Source: Streptomyces sp. SAJ15 (GTDB taxonomy: Bacteria > Actinomycetota > Actinomycetes > Streptomycetales > Streptomycetaceae). From it: DNA of 64,000 nt. This document shows, piece after piece, positions 8,457-16,481 of the stretch (the first letter of the stretch is position 1; each line of letters begins with the position of its first letter). The stretch is taken from NCBI RefSeq assembly GCF_007595705.1, contig NZ_NISY01000010.1, positions 124,001 to 188,000 of the forward strand, written 5' to 3'. The translations under genes were made by a program, and so were the position numbers. Below the pieces are notes generated by a model that saw only the letters and a list, made by a program, of their open reading frames with translations, was not told the origin of the DNA and ran no database searches.

Positions 8457-9046
8457 CAGTGCCGCCACCGCCACCGCCACCGCCACCGTCATCTCTGCCG
8501 CCACCGCCGTCGTCCCTGCCGCCACCGCCGTCGGCGGCCCCGTCGGCACTGTCGTCGGCGCCTCCGACGCGGCCGAGGTCGTCGTTGGCGCGGGCGCGCG
8601 CCCTGCTGCCGGAGCTGGCGGGGTTCGCGGCCGCCGGGGCGGCGGCCTACGTGGTCGACGTGGTGCTCTTCGTCTGGTTGCGTGGGCCGGGTGGGCTGGG
8701 CCCGCTCCCGGCCAAGGCGCTGTCCTTCGTGGCGGCGTGCTCGGTGGCGTACGCCGGGAACGCGGCGGGCACCTACCGCCGGCGCGCCCCGGCCGGCGCC
8801 CGCGCCACCCGTCGGGCGGCGCGGTTCGCGGTCTTCTGCGGCATCAACGCGGCGGGCGCCGCGGTGCAACTGCTGTGCCTGGTGGTGTCCCACTACGCGC
8901 TGGGGCTGACCTCCGCCCGTGCGGACGCCGTGTCAGGGGCGGGCGTGGGCATGGCGCTCGCCACCTGTCTGCGCTTCTGGGGGACCCGGACGTTGGTCTT
9001 CCGGGTGCGCCCGGGGTCGAGCGAGGTCGGTCGCCGGGACACATGA
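8453..9046 (+). CDS. GtrA-family membrane protein
   Basis: A 197-aa protein: about 45 N-terminal residues of Pro/Ser-rich repeats, then a GtrA domain with four predicted membrane spans (LPELAGFAAAGAAAYVVDV onwards, ending in FWGTRTLVFR, a typical GtrA tail). GtrA proteins are small membrane partners in moving or handling polyprenyl-phosphate sugars. The mycobacterial counterpart in the arabinan locus is Rv3789. The start ATG 8453 overlaps the ubiA stop by 4 nt. The poly-Pro N-terminus is made of 6- and 21-bp DNA repeats. Confidence 0.85.
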   Translation: MTVPPPPPPPPPSSLPPPPSSLPPPPSAAPSALSSAPPTRPRSSLARARALLPELAGFAAAGAAAYVVDVVLFVWLRGPGGLGPLPAKALSFVAACSVAYAGNAAGTYRRRAPAGARATRRAARFAVFCGINAAGAAVQLLCLVVSHYALGLTSARADAVSGAGVGMALATCLRFWGTRTLVFRVRPGSSEVGRRDT

Positions 9047-9075
9047 ACGCCGAAGTGGCGGTAAGGGGCTGACTC

Positions 9076-9936
9076 ATGGACTGGCTGAAGAGAGTCCCCG
9101 GGATCGGCCCGGCCGTCACCCGGGTGACGCGCACCCACGCGTGGCGTTCGTACGAGGTCCTGGACCGGGTGCACTGGACCCGGCTGGCGGCCGCGATCAC
9201 CTTCATCAGCTTCCTGGCGCTGTTCCCGCTGATCACCGTGGGCGCGGCGATCGGCGCGGCGGTGCTCAGCGAGGAGCGCATGCACCGGCTGGAGGCCGAG
9301 CTCGCCGAGCAGGTCCCCGGCATCTCGGGCCAACTGGACCTGAGCGGGCTGGTGGACAACGCCGCGACGGTCGGCATCGTCGCGGGCGCGCTGCTGCTGT
9401 TCGCCGGCATCAGCTGGGTGGGCTCGCTGCGCGAGTGCCTACGGGCCGTGTGGGAGCTGGACGAGGACGACGACAACCCCGTGCTGCGCAAGCTCAGGGA
9501 CGCCGGCATCCTGGTCGGCCTCGGCGGGGTCGCCCTCGCCTCCTTTTCGGTGTCCGCCTTCACCGTCACCGCCGTCGACTGGTCCGCCGAACAGATGGGC
9601 GTCGACAAGGACGGCTGGGGCGCCTGGCTGCTCCGGCTGGCCGCGTTCGTGGCGGCGGTGGCCGCCGACTTCCTGATGATCCTCTACGTCCTCACCCTGC
9701 TCCCCGGCGTCCAGCCGCCCCGCCGCGACCTCCTCCAGGCCGCCCTCATCGGCGCCGTCGGCTTCGAGCTGCTCAAGCTGCTGCTCAGCGGCTATCTGCG
9801 CGGCGTCGCCGCCAAGAGCATGTACGGCGCCTTCGGCGTCCCCATCGCCCTCCTCCTTTGGATCAACTTCACGGCCAAGCTCACCCTCTACTGCGCGGCG
9901 TGGACCACGGTGCGACGCAGGTACGACGTACGGTGA
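9076..9936 (+). CDS. YihY/BrkB-family inner membrane protein
   Basis: A 286-aa protein with about six hydrophobic spans, recognised by the N-terminal HWTRLAAAITFISFLALFPLI and the C-terminal GAFGVPIALLLWINFTAKL blocks of the YihY/BrkB family. The family was once called RNase BN by mistake and has no proven activity; it is a likely envelope transporter or structural protein. It starts 29 nt after gtrA on the same strand and may be read from the same transcript, but a role in the polyprenyl-sugar pathway is not implied by family knowledge. Confidence 0.88.
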   Translation: MDWLKRVPGIGPAVTRVTRTHAWRSYEVLDRVHWTRLAAAITFISFLALFPLITVGAAIGAAVLSEERMHRLEAELAEQVPGISGQLDLSGLVDNAATVGIVAGALLLFAGISWVGSLRECLRAVWELDEDDDNPVLRKLRDAGILVGLGGVALASFSVSAFTVTAVDWSAEQMGVDKDGWGAWLLRLAAFVAAVAADFLMILYVLTLLPGVQPPRRDLLQAALIGAVGFELLKLLLSGYLRGVAAKSMYGAFGVPIALLLWINFTAKLTLYCAAWTTVRRRYDVR

Positions 9937-9978
9937 TAGAGGTGACGCAAGGGACGTCTCAAGCCTCGGGTGGTGCAC

Positions 9979-10185
9979 ATGAGCGACATCCTCACGCGAT
10001 TCCTGGCCTCGCTGTCCGACGACAGCCGCGAGAAGGTGCTCCAGCAGTCCGCCGAGCGCCAGGAGGAGCTGGCGGAGAGCTGGGAGAACCGGGCGGAGGA
10101 GCAGGGCGAGGACATCCTCGACGAACTCGACCCGGCGTTGGCCGCCCACCAGGCGGCCGAGGAGATCGTCCGTGAGGCGCTGTGA
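9979..10185 (+). CDS. Small acidic hypothetical protein
   Basis: A 68-aa, strongly acidic, helical protein (MSDILTRFLASLSDDSREKV at the start, many Glu and Gln, ending EEIVREAL). It has no membrane span and no motif I recognise. ATG 9979 is preferred over GTG 9970. It follows the BrkB-type gene by 42 nt. The coding end and stop codon lie inside a perfect 15-bp stem-loop, so translation to the end would compete with the RNA hairpin. Confidence 0.6.
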   Translation: MSDILTRFLASLSDDSREKVLQQSAERQEELAESWENRAEEQGEDILDELDPALAAHQAAEEIVREAL

Positions 10186-10200
10186 CGCCTCACGGACGAT
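10165..10200. terminator. Perfect stem-loop spanning the stop codon of the 68-aa gene
   Basis: Arms 10165-10179 and 10186-10200 are perfectly complementary over 15 bp with a 6-nt loop CTGTGA that contains the TGA stop (10183-10185). It probably terminates the plus-strand operon, and could act on the convergent minus-strand gene ending at 10257 as well. Confidence 0.75.
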
Positions 10201-10256
10201 GAGCCGGGCGGGTCAGTCGCCCGCGCGGCGGAACGCGGCGTCGGTGCGGCCGCCGT

Positions 10257-11423
10257 TCACTTGGGCGCCTGCCGCCAGTCGTTGGGGTCGATGCGCTCGG
10301 TCCACACCATGCGTTCCTTGATGTCCCGGGCCGGCCCGTTCTCGTGGTTCAGCGCCTCCTGGCTCTTGCTGTAGCCGGGGAGGAACGACTCCATGTCGGT
10401 GTCGTTCTTCAGCTCGTACTGGACGACGATGGAGCCGTCGGGCTCCTGGCTCTTGACCGAGTAGTACACGTCATAGGAGCCGAGCAGCGACTCCGCCTCG
10501 TTGGTCTTGCCGCCCCACAGGTTGTCGACGCCCGAGAGGCCCGTCATGTCCTTGACGTACTTCAAGCCGAGTGCGGGCTTCGACAGCTCGGACAGCGAGT
10601 GCTTCACATGGCCCTCGCCCTCCCCCTTGTACCAGGCGGTGAGGGTGTCGTCCCGGATCTTCGCCATGCTCGGGCTCTGGCGCAGCTGCTCGATGAACTT
10701 GTCGTGCTGCGAGAAGTGCAGCACCTTCTCGCCGCTGCCGGTGACCCAGTCGCCCGCCAGGCCGCGCGGGGTCTGGTTGTTCGGAGACGGATAGGGGTCC
10801 AGCCCCTTCATGTCCCGCCCCAGCGCGTCATAGCGGTCGACGCTGATGTCGGCCGTGCTGTTGATGTCCGTGCGGAGCTTCTGCGTGTTGAACCACTCGT
10901 CGAGCCCGACGTTCTCCATCAGGGTGATCGACAGGTTCTGGTCGGCCTGGAACGCCACCCGGAGCAGGTCGCCCAGCTCGTCCGACGCGTCCTTGATCTT
11001 CTTGTTCAGTTCCTGGAGGGACTTCTCGTCCTTGGCCTTCTCGGAGGTCGTCACCTCCAGCGTCCCGTCGTCCTTCTCCTTGACGGTCAGCCCCTGAGTG
11101 GCGAATCGTTTCACCGCCTCGTTGAGGTTCTTCTGGGCGGCCTTGAGCTCACCGACCCCGTCCACCATGGCCTTCTTGACCGCCTCGACCACCTTGGCGG
11201 CCGCCGTGATCTGCCGCTGGATGTCGTCGATCTGCGCCCAGGCGTACGGGGCGGCCGCGCCCTCCCAGTACCCCTTGTCCTTCAGCGGCTTGAGCACGTC
11301 GTCGCGGACGTCGTCGTCCAGGTCCTTGATCCCGTCGTACACCTCCTGCCACTTGGTGGCGAGGGTGTCCAGCGGGCCGAAGTCCGCTTCCCGGAAGTGG
11401 GTGTAGAAGCTGTCCTTCGACAT
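10257..11423 (-). CDS. WXG100-like protein with an unknown C-terminal domain
   Basis: A 388-aa protein I cannot name. The first ~110 residues are helical with a central YWEG (a W-x-G turn) between two long helices, like ESX/WXG100 or LXG-type secreted substrates. Residues 110-170 look like a coiled coil. The C-terminal ~200 residues (from GRDMKGLDPYPSP onward) are mixed alpha/beta with many charged and aromatic residues and no motif I recognise. There is no signal peptide. It overlaps the upstream gene by 1 nt (TGATG), so the two are made together. No type VII secretion ATPase is in this window. It may be a secreted effector, which is inference. Confidence 0.6.
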   Translation of the reverse strand: MSKDSFYTHFREADFGPLDTLATKWQEVYDGIKDLDDDVRDDVLKPLKDKGYWEGAAAPYAWAQIDDIQRQITAAAKVVEAVKKAMVDGVGELKAAQKNLNEAVKRFATQGLTVKEKDDGTLEVTTSEKAKDEKSLQELNKKIKDASDELGDLLRVAFQADQNLSITLMENVGLDEWFNTQKLRTDINSTADISVDRYDALGRDMKGLDPYPSPNNQTPRGLAGDWVTGSGEKVLHFSQHDKFIEQLRQSPSMAKIRDDTLTAWYKGEGEGHVKHSLSELSKPALGLKYVKDMTGLSGVDNLWGGKTNEAESLLGSYDVYYSVKSQEPDGSIVVQYELKNDTDMESFLPGYSKSQEALNHENGPARDIKERMVWTERIDPNDWRQAPK

Positions 11424-12031
11424 CAGCGGCTCCAGCGCTCGTCGAGGAAGGGGGACTGCGGCTGTTGTATCAGCGGCGGGTTCTGGTACTGCGGCAGCAG
11501 CGGGCTGTACGGCTGCTTGAGGCGGTTGAACACGTCCTTGGTGCTCTGGTTCCGCTGGTGGTAGCTGTTGGCCGCCGCGATCAGACTCTCGGAGATGTAG
11601 GCGAGCCAGGCGGTCACCGTGCCCGCCTGGCGCTCCCAGTTCTTGTTGGAGGCCGTCAGCGCGGAGGCGATCTGGAGGCCCTCCACGGCCCGGGCGGCCT
11701 TCTTCGTCGGCTCCTCCAGCGCGGCCGCCTGCTTGCTGAGCTTGTCGAACACCCCGTCAGCCTTGAGCGCGGCGCCCCGGAGCACCCCTTCCTCGATCTT
11801 GAGGTTGGGTGCCACCGGGCCGTGGACGCCCGGCGGCAGGCTACGCGGGGGCGGCGGCGGGGCGCCGGGCAGGTAGGCGTTCGGCTGGTACGGCTGCGCC
11901 GCGCCCGGCGCCGGCACCGACCACTCGTTCAGGGTCGGCTTGCGCTCGGGCGGCAGCGGCAGCCCACCGTAGCCGATCGGGTTGTCCGGCTTGGGCAGGT
12001 CGTCGCTGGTCCGTGGATTGTCGGTGCTCAC
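11423..12031 (-). CDS. Pro-rich WXG100-like helical protein
   Basis: A 202-aa protein with a Pro-rich N-terminal ~75 residues (PLPPERK, GAPPPPPRSLPPG) followed by a long helical region (residues ~80-180) that includes NKNWERQAG and resembles an ESX-type four-helix partner. The last 25 residues are rich in Pro, Gln and Tyr. The start is GTG 12031 with a GGGGGA element upstream. Coupled to the 388-aa gene by a 1-nt overlap, it may be its secretion partner or chaperone. The function is not known. Confidence 0.55.
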   Translation of the reverse strand: MSTDNPRTSDDLPKPDNPIGYGGLPLPPERKPTLNEWSVPAPGAAQPYQPNAYLPGAPPPPPRSLPPGVHGPVAPNLKIEEGVLRGAALKADGVFDKLSKQAAALEEPTKKAARAVEGLQIASALTASNKNWERQAGTVTAWLAYISESLIAAANSYHQRNQSTKDVFNRLKQPYSPLLPQYQNPPLIQQPQSPFLDERWSR

Positions 12032-12117
12032 GCGTGTCGTCCCCCGTGTGCTCTGTGGATCCCTGGCGGATCTTCAACGCCCCGAGGTTAGTCCAGGCCC
12101 GACCCGCGTCTCCAACC

Positions 12118-13389
12118 TCAGCCGCGCCGCGGCCAGCGCCGCCGCACCCCGTAGGCGACCGCGCCCAGGGCCACCAGGGAGCCGCCCGCGATGCCGGCCG
12201 CCGTCCACTTGCCGGAGGAGCCGGAGCCGGTCGCGGCGACCGAGGCCTGGGCGGGCTTGCTGCCGCCGGGGTGCTTGGCGGTGGCCAGGCCCTCGGGGCC
12301 GGGGGCGACGAGGGTGCCCACCGGCTCGACCTTGCCGGACGCCTTGAACCCCCAGTCGAACAGGCGGGCGGTCTCCCGGTAGACCTCGTTGTGCTCCTTC
12401 TTCCGCGGGTTCATCACGGTGACGAGGAGGACGCGGTCGCCGCGCTGGGCGACCCCGGTGAAGGTGGTGCCGGCGTTGGTGGTGGAGCCGTTCTTGACGC
12501 CGGCGATGCCCTGGTAGGGCTTCATGTCGTAGTCGCCGGTCAGCAGGCGATTGGTGTTCTGTATCTCGAAGGAGTCGCGGATCGGCTTCCCGGCCTTGTC
12601 CTTCTTGACCTTCTTGGTCTTCTCGTCCTTCTTGAACTCGCCGGGGAACTTCGCCGTCGCCGTCCCGCAGTACTCCCGGAAGTCCGCCTTCTGCAGGCCC
12701 GAGCGGGCGAACAGCGTCAGGTCGTAGGCGCTGCTGAGCTGCCCCTTCTCGTCGTAGCCGTCGGGGCTGACGACATGGGTGTCGAGGGCGTTGAGCTCCT
12801 TGGCGTGGGCCTGCATGTCGCGGATGGTCTTCTGCTTGCCGCCGTTCATGGCGGACAGGACGTGCACGGCGTCGTTGCCGGACTTCAGGAAGACGCCCAG
12901 CCACAGGTCGTGCACCGAGTAGGTGTAGTGCTCCTTGATCCCGACCATGCTGCTGCCCTCGCCTATGCCCTCCAGGTCGGACAGCGCCACCTTGTGGGTC
13001 TTGTCCTTGGGGAGCCGGGGCAGGACGGTGTCGGCGAAGAGCATCTTCAGGGTGGAGGCCGGGGCCAGCCGCCAGTGGGCGTTGTGGGCGGCCAGGACCT
13101 CGCCCGACTCGGCGTCCGCGACCAGCCAGGAGCGACCGGTGAGGCCCTTGGGCAGGGCCGGGGCGCCCGGCTTGAGGGCGACCTGGGTGCCGGGCCGGCC
13201 CAGCCGCTCGCCGCCCACCGTGGACGTCTTGGCCGGGGGCTTCGGCTCCGGCGTCCTGGTGTTCCGGGAACCCCCGGGGCCCTCGTCGGCGTGGGCGGGG
13301 GCGGCGGCCAGCAGCACGGAGCCGGTGAGCGTCAGGGCCGCGGCGGCGGCGCGGGCCGAGGCGACCCGGCGGGGGGTGGGGGAAGTCAT
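12118..13389 (-). CDS. D-alanyl-D-alanine carboxypeptidase (S11 penicillin-binding protein)
   Basis: A 423-aa secreted, membrane-anchored enzyme that trims the terminal D-Ala of peptidoglycan stem peptides. It has a signal peptide (residues 1-34, ending PAHADE), SxxK at Ser112-Lys115 (STLK), SGN at 170-172 and a third motif KNG at 299-301 in GVKNGSTTNAG. A C-terminal hydrophobic span followed by RRRWPRRG should anchor it in the membrane. Asn in place of Thr in the usual KTG motif is noteworthy. The open frame runs to 13689; ATG 13389 is chosen because it starts the signal peptide. Confidence 0.9.
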   Translation of the reverse strand: MTSPTPRRVASARAAAAALTLTGSVLLAAAPAHADEGPGGSRNTRTPEPKPPAKTSTVGGERLGRPGTQVALKPGAPALPKGLTGRSWLVADAESGEVLAAHNAHWRLAPASTLKMLFADTVLPRLPKDKTHKVALSDLEGIGEGSSMVGIKEHYTYSVHDLWLGVFLKSGNDAVHVLSAMNGGKQKTIRDMQAHAKELNALDTHVVSPDGYDEKGQLSSAYDLTLFARSGLQKADFREYCGTATAKFPGEFKKDEKTKKVKKDKAGKPIRDSFEIQNTNRLLTGDYDMKPYQGIAGVKNGSTTNAGTTFTGVAQRGDRVLLVTVMNPRKKEHNEVYRETARLFDWGFKASGKVEPVGTLVAPGPEGLATAKHPGGSKPAQASVAATGSGSSGKWTAAGIAGGSLVALGAVAYGVRRRWPRRG

Positions 13390-13495
13390 GGACACGCAGG
13401 TGAACGTATCGTTCGCGCTCCGTGAGCCGGACGGCGGCTCCGGGTTGTCCGACCCCCGCGCGGGCGCGCCCCGCCGGACGCCCATACTGGAAGCC

Positions 13496-13747
13496 ATGAA
13501 GCTCAGCCGCCCCGTCTCCTGGTTCCTGCTGTCCTTCGGGGCGTGGAGCTGGGTCATCTGGTTCACCTTCGTGAAGAATCTCTGGAAGGACGGCAGCGGG
13601 CTCGCGTTCGACGACGCCGGCGATCCCACCGCGTACTTCTGGGTGCATCTGCTGCTCGCGATCACCTCGTTTCTCTTGGGGACGGGCATCGGAGTGATCG
13701 GGTTCCGTGGGCTGCGCGCCCTACGACGCAGTGACGCCGCCGCCTAA
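13496..13747 (+). CDS. SCO4848-type small membrane protein
   Basis: An 83-aa protein with two predicted membrane spans (residues ~8-26 and ~48-70) and a conserved-looking loop FVKNLWKDGSGLAF. I recognise it as the streptomycete small membrane family named after SCO4848, which sits between the carboxypeptidase and a metallophosphoesterase as here. The function is unknown. ATG 13496 opens at the family start. It is divergent from the carboxypeptidase and ends 21 nt before the phosphoesterase, so those two are likely co-transcribed. Confidence 0.82.
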   Translation: MKLSRPVSWFLLSFGAWSWVIWFTFVKNLWKDGSGLAFDDAGDPTAYFWVHLLLAITSFLLGTGIGVIGFRGLRALRRSDAAA

Positions 13748-13768
13748 GGCGTCCTAGGGAGGTCCCGC

Positions 13769-15220
13769 GTGGTCGCGGTCTATGTCCTGGTGGCGCTCAC
13801 CGTGCTCGGCCTGCTGGCCGGGGTGCACTGGTACCTGTGGCGACGGCTCATCCGCGATACGACGGCGCCCGGAGGCCGCGTACGCCGCGCCGGCACCGTG
13901 GCGGCCTTCCTGCTCCCGTCGATCACCGTCGCCGCCCTGGTCGGCGGCCGCGCCGGCGTCCCGTTCACGATCGAGCGGGTGCTCGCCTGGCCCGGCTATC
14001 TGTGGCTGGCGCTGGTCCTGTATCTGACCCTCGGCCTGCTGGTCGGCGAGGCCGTGCGGCCGCTGCTACGACTCCTGCTGGAGTACCGGGACCGCCGGCA
14101 CGGCCGGGATCGGGACCGTCGGGGCGCCGTCGCGCCGGCCGGGGCCGAGACCCCGGTTCGCGGGGACGGCCCGGGCGGTGCCGTGGACCGGGTGGCGGGC
14201 CGGACGGAGACGCCGGGGCGCGCGCCGGCCCCGGTCCGCGCGGAGACCGCCCCCGCGGTCGAGAGGACCGACGCCGGCGCCCCCGTCCGTACGGAGATCG
14301 CTCCCGCGGCGGAGAGGACCGACGCCGACGCCGACGCTCTCGACGGGCCGGCTCCGGCCGAGCCGGAGCCGGCCGCCGGGAGCCCCGCGGTCGGGTCCTC
14401 CCGCCGGCTCTTCGTCGCCCGCACCGTCGCCGTCGGCGCCGCCGCGGCGGCCACGGGCACCGTCGGGTACGGCACGTACAACGTGCTGCGCGGCCCACGG
14501 ATCAAGCGGGTCACCGTGCCGCTGGCGAAGCTGCCGCGGGCCGCGCACGGGTTCCGGATCGCCGTGGTCAGCGACATCCACCTGGGCCCGATCCTGGGCC
14601 GCGCCCACGCGCAGCGGGTGGTCGACACCGTCAACCGCACCGACCCGGACCTGATCGCCGTCGTCGGCGACCTGGTCGACGGCCGCGTGTCGGAGCTCGG
14701 CCGGGCCGCCGAGCCGCTGCGCGGGCTCACCGCCCGCCACGGGGCGTACTTCGTCACCGGCAACCACGAGTACTTCTCGGGCGCCGCGCCCTGGCTGGAC
14801 CACGTCCGCGAGCTGGGGCTGCACCCGCTGGAGAACGCCCGGGTGGAGCTCCCCGCCTTCGACCTCGCGGGGGTCAACGACCCCGCCGGCGAGAGGGAGG
14901 GCGAGGGCCCCGACTTCGGGAAGGCGCTGGGCGACCGGGACCCGGCCCGTGCCTCCGTGCTCCTCGCCCACCAGCCGGTGGTGATCCACGACGCCGTCGA
15001 CCACGGCGTGGACCTCCAACTGTCCGGCCACACCCACGGCGGCCAGATGTGGCCCGGCAACCTCGTCGCCGCCCTCGCCAACCCCACCCTGGCCGGCCTG
15101 GAGCGCTACGGCGACACCCAGCTCTACGTCAGCCGCGGCGCGGGCGCCTGGGGCCCGCCGGTGCGGGTGGGCGCGCCGCCGGACGTCACGGTCGTCCAGC
15201 TCGCGGCCCGGAGCGCCTGA
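13769..15220 (+). CDS. Membrane-anchored metallophosphoesterase
   Basis: A 483-aa protein. It has an N-terminal membrane region of three spans (~1-95), a long Glu/Ala/Pro-rich linker (~100-215), another hydrophobic segment (~218-240) and a calcineurin-like phosphoesterase domain (~255-480). The domain has all metal-binding blocks: DIHLGP, GDLVDG, GNHEY and SGHTHGGQ. It resembles the YkuE/YaeI branch, which in some bacteria acts on lipid or nucleotide phosphates. Orientation suggests the catalytic domain lies outside the cell. Start GTG 13769 follows GGGAGG. The linker's repeats of PVRTEIAPAAERTDA-type words are duplicated. Confidence 0.87.
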   Translation: MVAVYVLVALTVLGLLAGVHWYLWRRLIRDTTAPGGRVRRAGTVAAFLLPSITVAALVGGRAGVPFTIERVLAWPGYLWLALVLYLTLGLLVGEAVRPLLRLLLEYRDRRHGRDRDRRGAVAPAGAETPVRGDGPGGAVDRVAGRTETPGRAPAPVRAETAPAVERTDAGAPVRTEIAPAAERTDADADALDGPAPAEPEPAAGSPAVGSSRRLFVARTVAVGAAAAATGTVGYGTYNVLRGPRIKRVTVPLAKLPRAAHGFRIAVVSDIHLGPILGRAHAQRVVDTVNRTDPDLIAVVGDLVDGRVSELGRAAEPLRGLTARHGAYFVTGNHEYFSGAAPWLDHVRELGLHPLENARVELPAFDLAGVNDPAGEREGEGPDFGKALGDRDPARASVLLAHQPVVIHDAVDHGVDLQLSGHTHGGQMWPGNLVAALANPTLAGLERYGDTQLYVSRGAGAWGPPVRVGAPPDVTVVQLAARSA

Positions 15221-15232
15221 GCCCTACCGGCC

Positions 15233-16081
15233 TCAGCCGGGGTGCCTCGCGGTCAGCACCACGTAGCCGAGGTCGAGCGCCGCGCCGATCCGCTTGAACT
15301 CCGCGACATGCCCGTCGAACTGGTCGCTCTTGACGCCGAAGGCCGCCGCGAAGGCGTCCGGTTTGGCCAGCGCGGCGGCTTCCATCGCCTGATGGGACGG
15401 GCCGATGATGTCGTCGCCCAAGTCGGCCAGCTCCTCCAGGCGCAGCCCCGCCTCGCTGATCAGCCGTGGGTACTCCGCCAGCTCGATGTGGTCCGGGATC
15501 GCGAACATCGAGGCGGCGCGCTCGTAGGCCGCGCGCTCCTGTGCCGCGATCGGCTCCCGCAGCACGATGTCCATCACCGCGAGCCGCCCACCGGGGCGCA
15601 GCACGCGCGCGATCTCACCCAGCGCCTGCGCCGGGCTGTGCAGGTGGAACAGGCACTCCACCACCCACACCGCGTCGAACGAGGCGTCGGGGAAGGGCAG
15701 CTCCATGGCGTCGGCGCGCTGGAAGCGCACCCGGTCGGCGACCCCCTCGCGCTCGGCGCGCGCCGTCGCCCGCTCGACCTGCACGGGGCTGATGGTGACG
15801 CCGACGACCTCCTTGACCGGCGTGGACAGGGCCAGCCGCACGGCCGGCTTCCCGGAGTCGCAGCCCACGTTCAGGACCCGGCGGCCGCCGACCTCGCCGA
15901 GCTTGTGGATGAGGAGGTCGGCCAGCCGGGCGGCGGCCACCTCCACCGAGCTCCCGTCGTGCGGCGCCGGCCAGTAGCCGAAGTGCAGGTTCCCCTCCGA
16001 CGCCTCGTCGAGGACGTCGGTGAGCCGGTCGTAGTGGTCCGCCACGTGGTCGGGGGTGATGTTCCGCGGCGTGTCGGTCAT
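15233..16081 (-). CDS. SAM-dependent class I methyltransferase
   Basis: A 282-aa methyltransferase. Motif I is VLNVGCDSGKPAVRLA (residues ~69-84), followed by the acidic VGVTISPVQVERA block and the post-motif FPDASFDAVWVVECLFHL and RPGGRLAVMDI segments. The overall pattern matches the natural-product/ubiquinone-type methyltransferases that use a VxIS-P-Q motif. The substrate is not evident. ATG 16081 has GGAGGGG 7 nt upstream, better than the upstream in-frame ATG 16096. It is convergent with the phosphoesterase (13-nt gap). Confidence 0.85.
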   Translation of the reverse strand: MTDTPRNITPDHVADHYDRLTDVLDEASEGNLHFGYWPAPHDGSSVEVAAARLADLLIHKLGEVGGRRVLNVGCDSGKPAVRLALSTPVKEVVGVTISPVQVERATARAEREGVADRVRFQRADAMELPFPDASFDAVWVVECLFHLHSPAQALGEIARVLRPGGRLAVMDIVLREPIAAQERAAYERAASMFAIPDHIELAEYPRLISEAGLRLEELADLGDDIIGPSHQAMEAAALAKPDAFAAAFGVKSDQFDGHVAEFKRIGAALDLGYVVLTARHPG

Positions 16082-16481
16082 GGCTAACCCCTCCATGTCG
16101 TCGTGCCCCTGCGAACGGCTGCTGCCGCCGCCGACGCCCCACCGTAGGGACCCGGGGCCGATCGGAGACCCCCCCTAGAGGCTCTGGTTTTCCGGCGTGC
16201 TGCTCTGGCCAACGGTTCGGCTCCGGCCCGCGGTTCGGCTCCCCCGCCCGTACGGGTCAGGCGTCGTCCAGGTCAGGCGTCGACCGAGTGAGCGGCGCCC
16301 GCCCCCACCGACCGCCGGACGAGGCGCGCCGCGCCGACGGCGCCCATGGTGTCCAAGTTGCGGCGGATACGCGCGAGTTGGTGGCGGGCCGGGCATGCGT
16401 GTGGTTGGGTGCTGAGCACCAGGGCGGGCGCGTGGGACACCCGCACGCCCGAGTGGTGGGGGGCCTAAGGGGGCGCGGGGA
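16082..16481. other. Intergenic stretch, no gene seen
   Basis: About 400 bp between the divergent methyltransferase and solute-binding protein genes. It holds short direct repeats (GGTTCGGCTCC at about 16218 and 16241; GTCAGGCGTCG at about 16256 and 16270) and open frames with no domain or ribosome binding site. Promoters for both genes should lie here, but I cannot pick hexamers with confidence. Confidence 0.5.

Noticed and set aside
16097..16481. Several 70-145 aa frames upstream of the solute-binding protein gene
   Set aside because: Arg/Pro-rich shadow composition, no start signals, no recognisable family.
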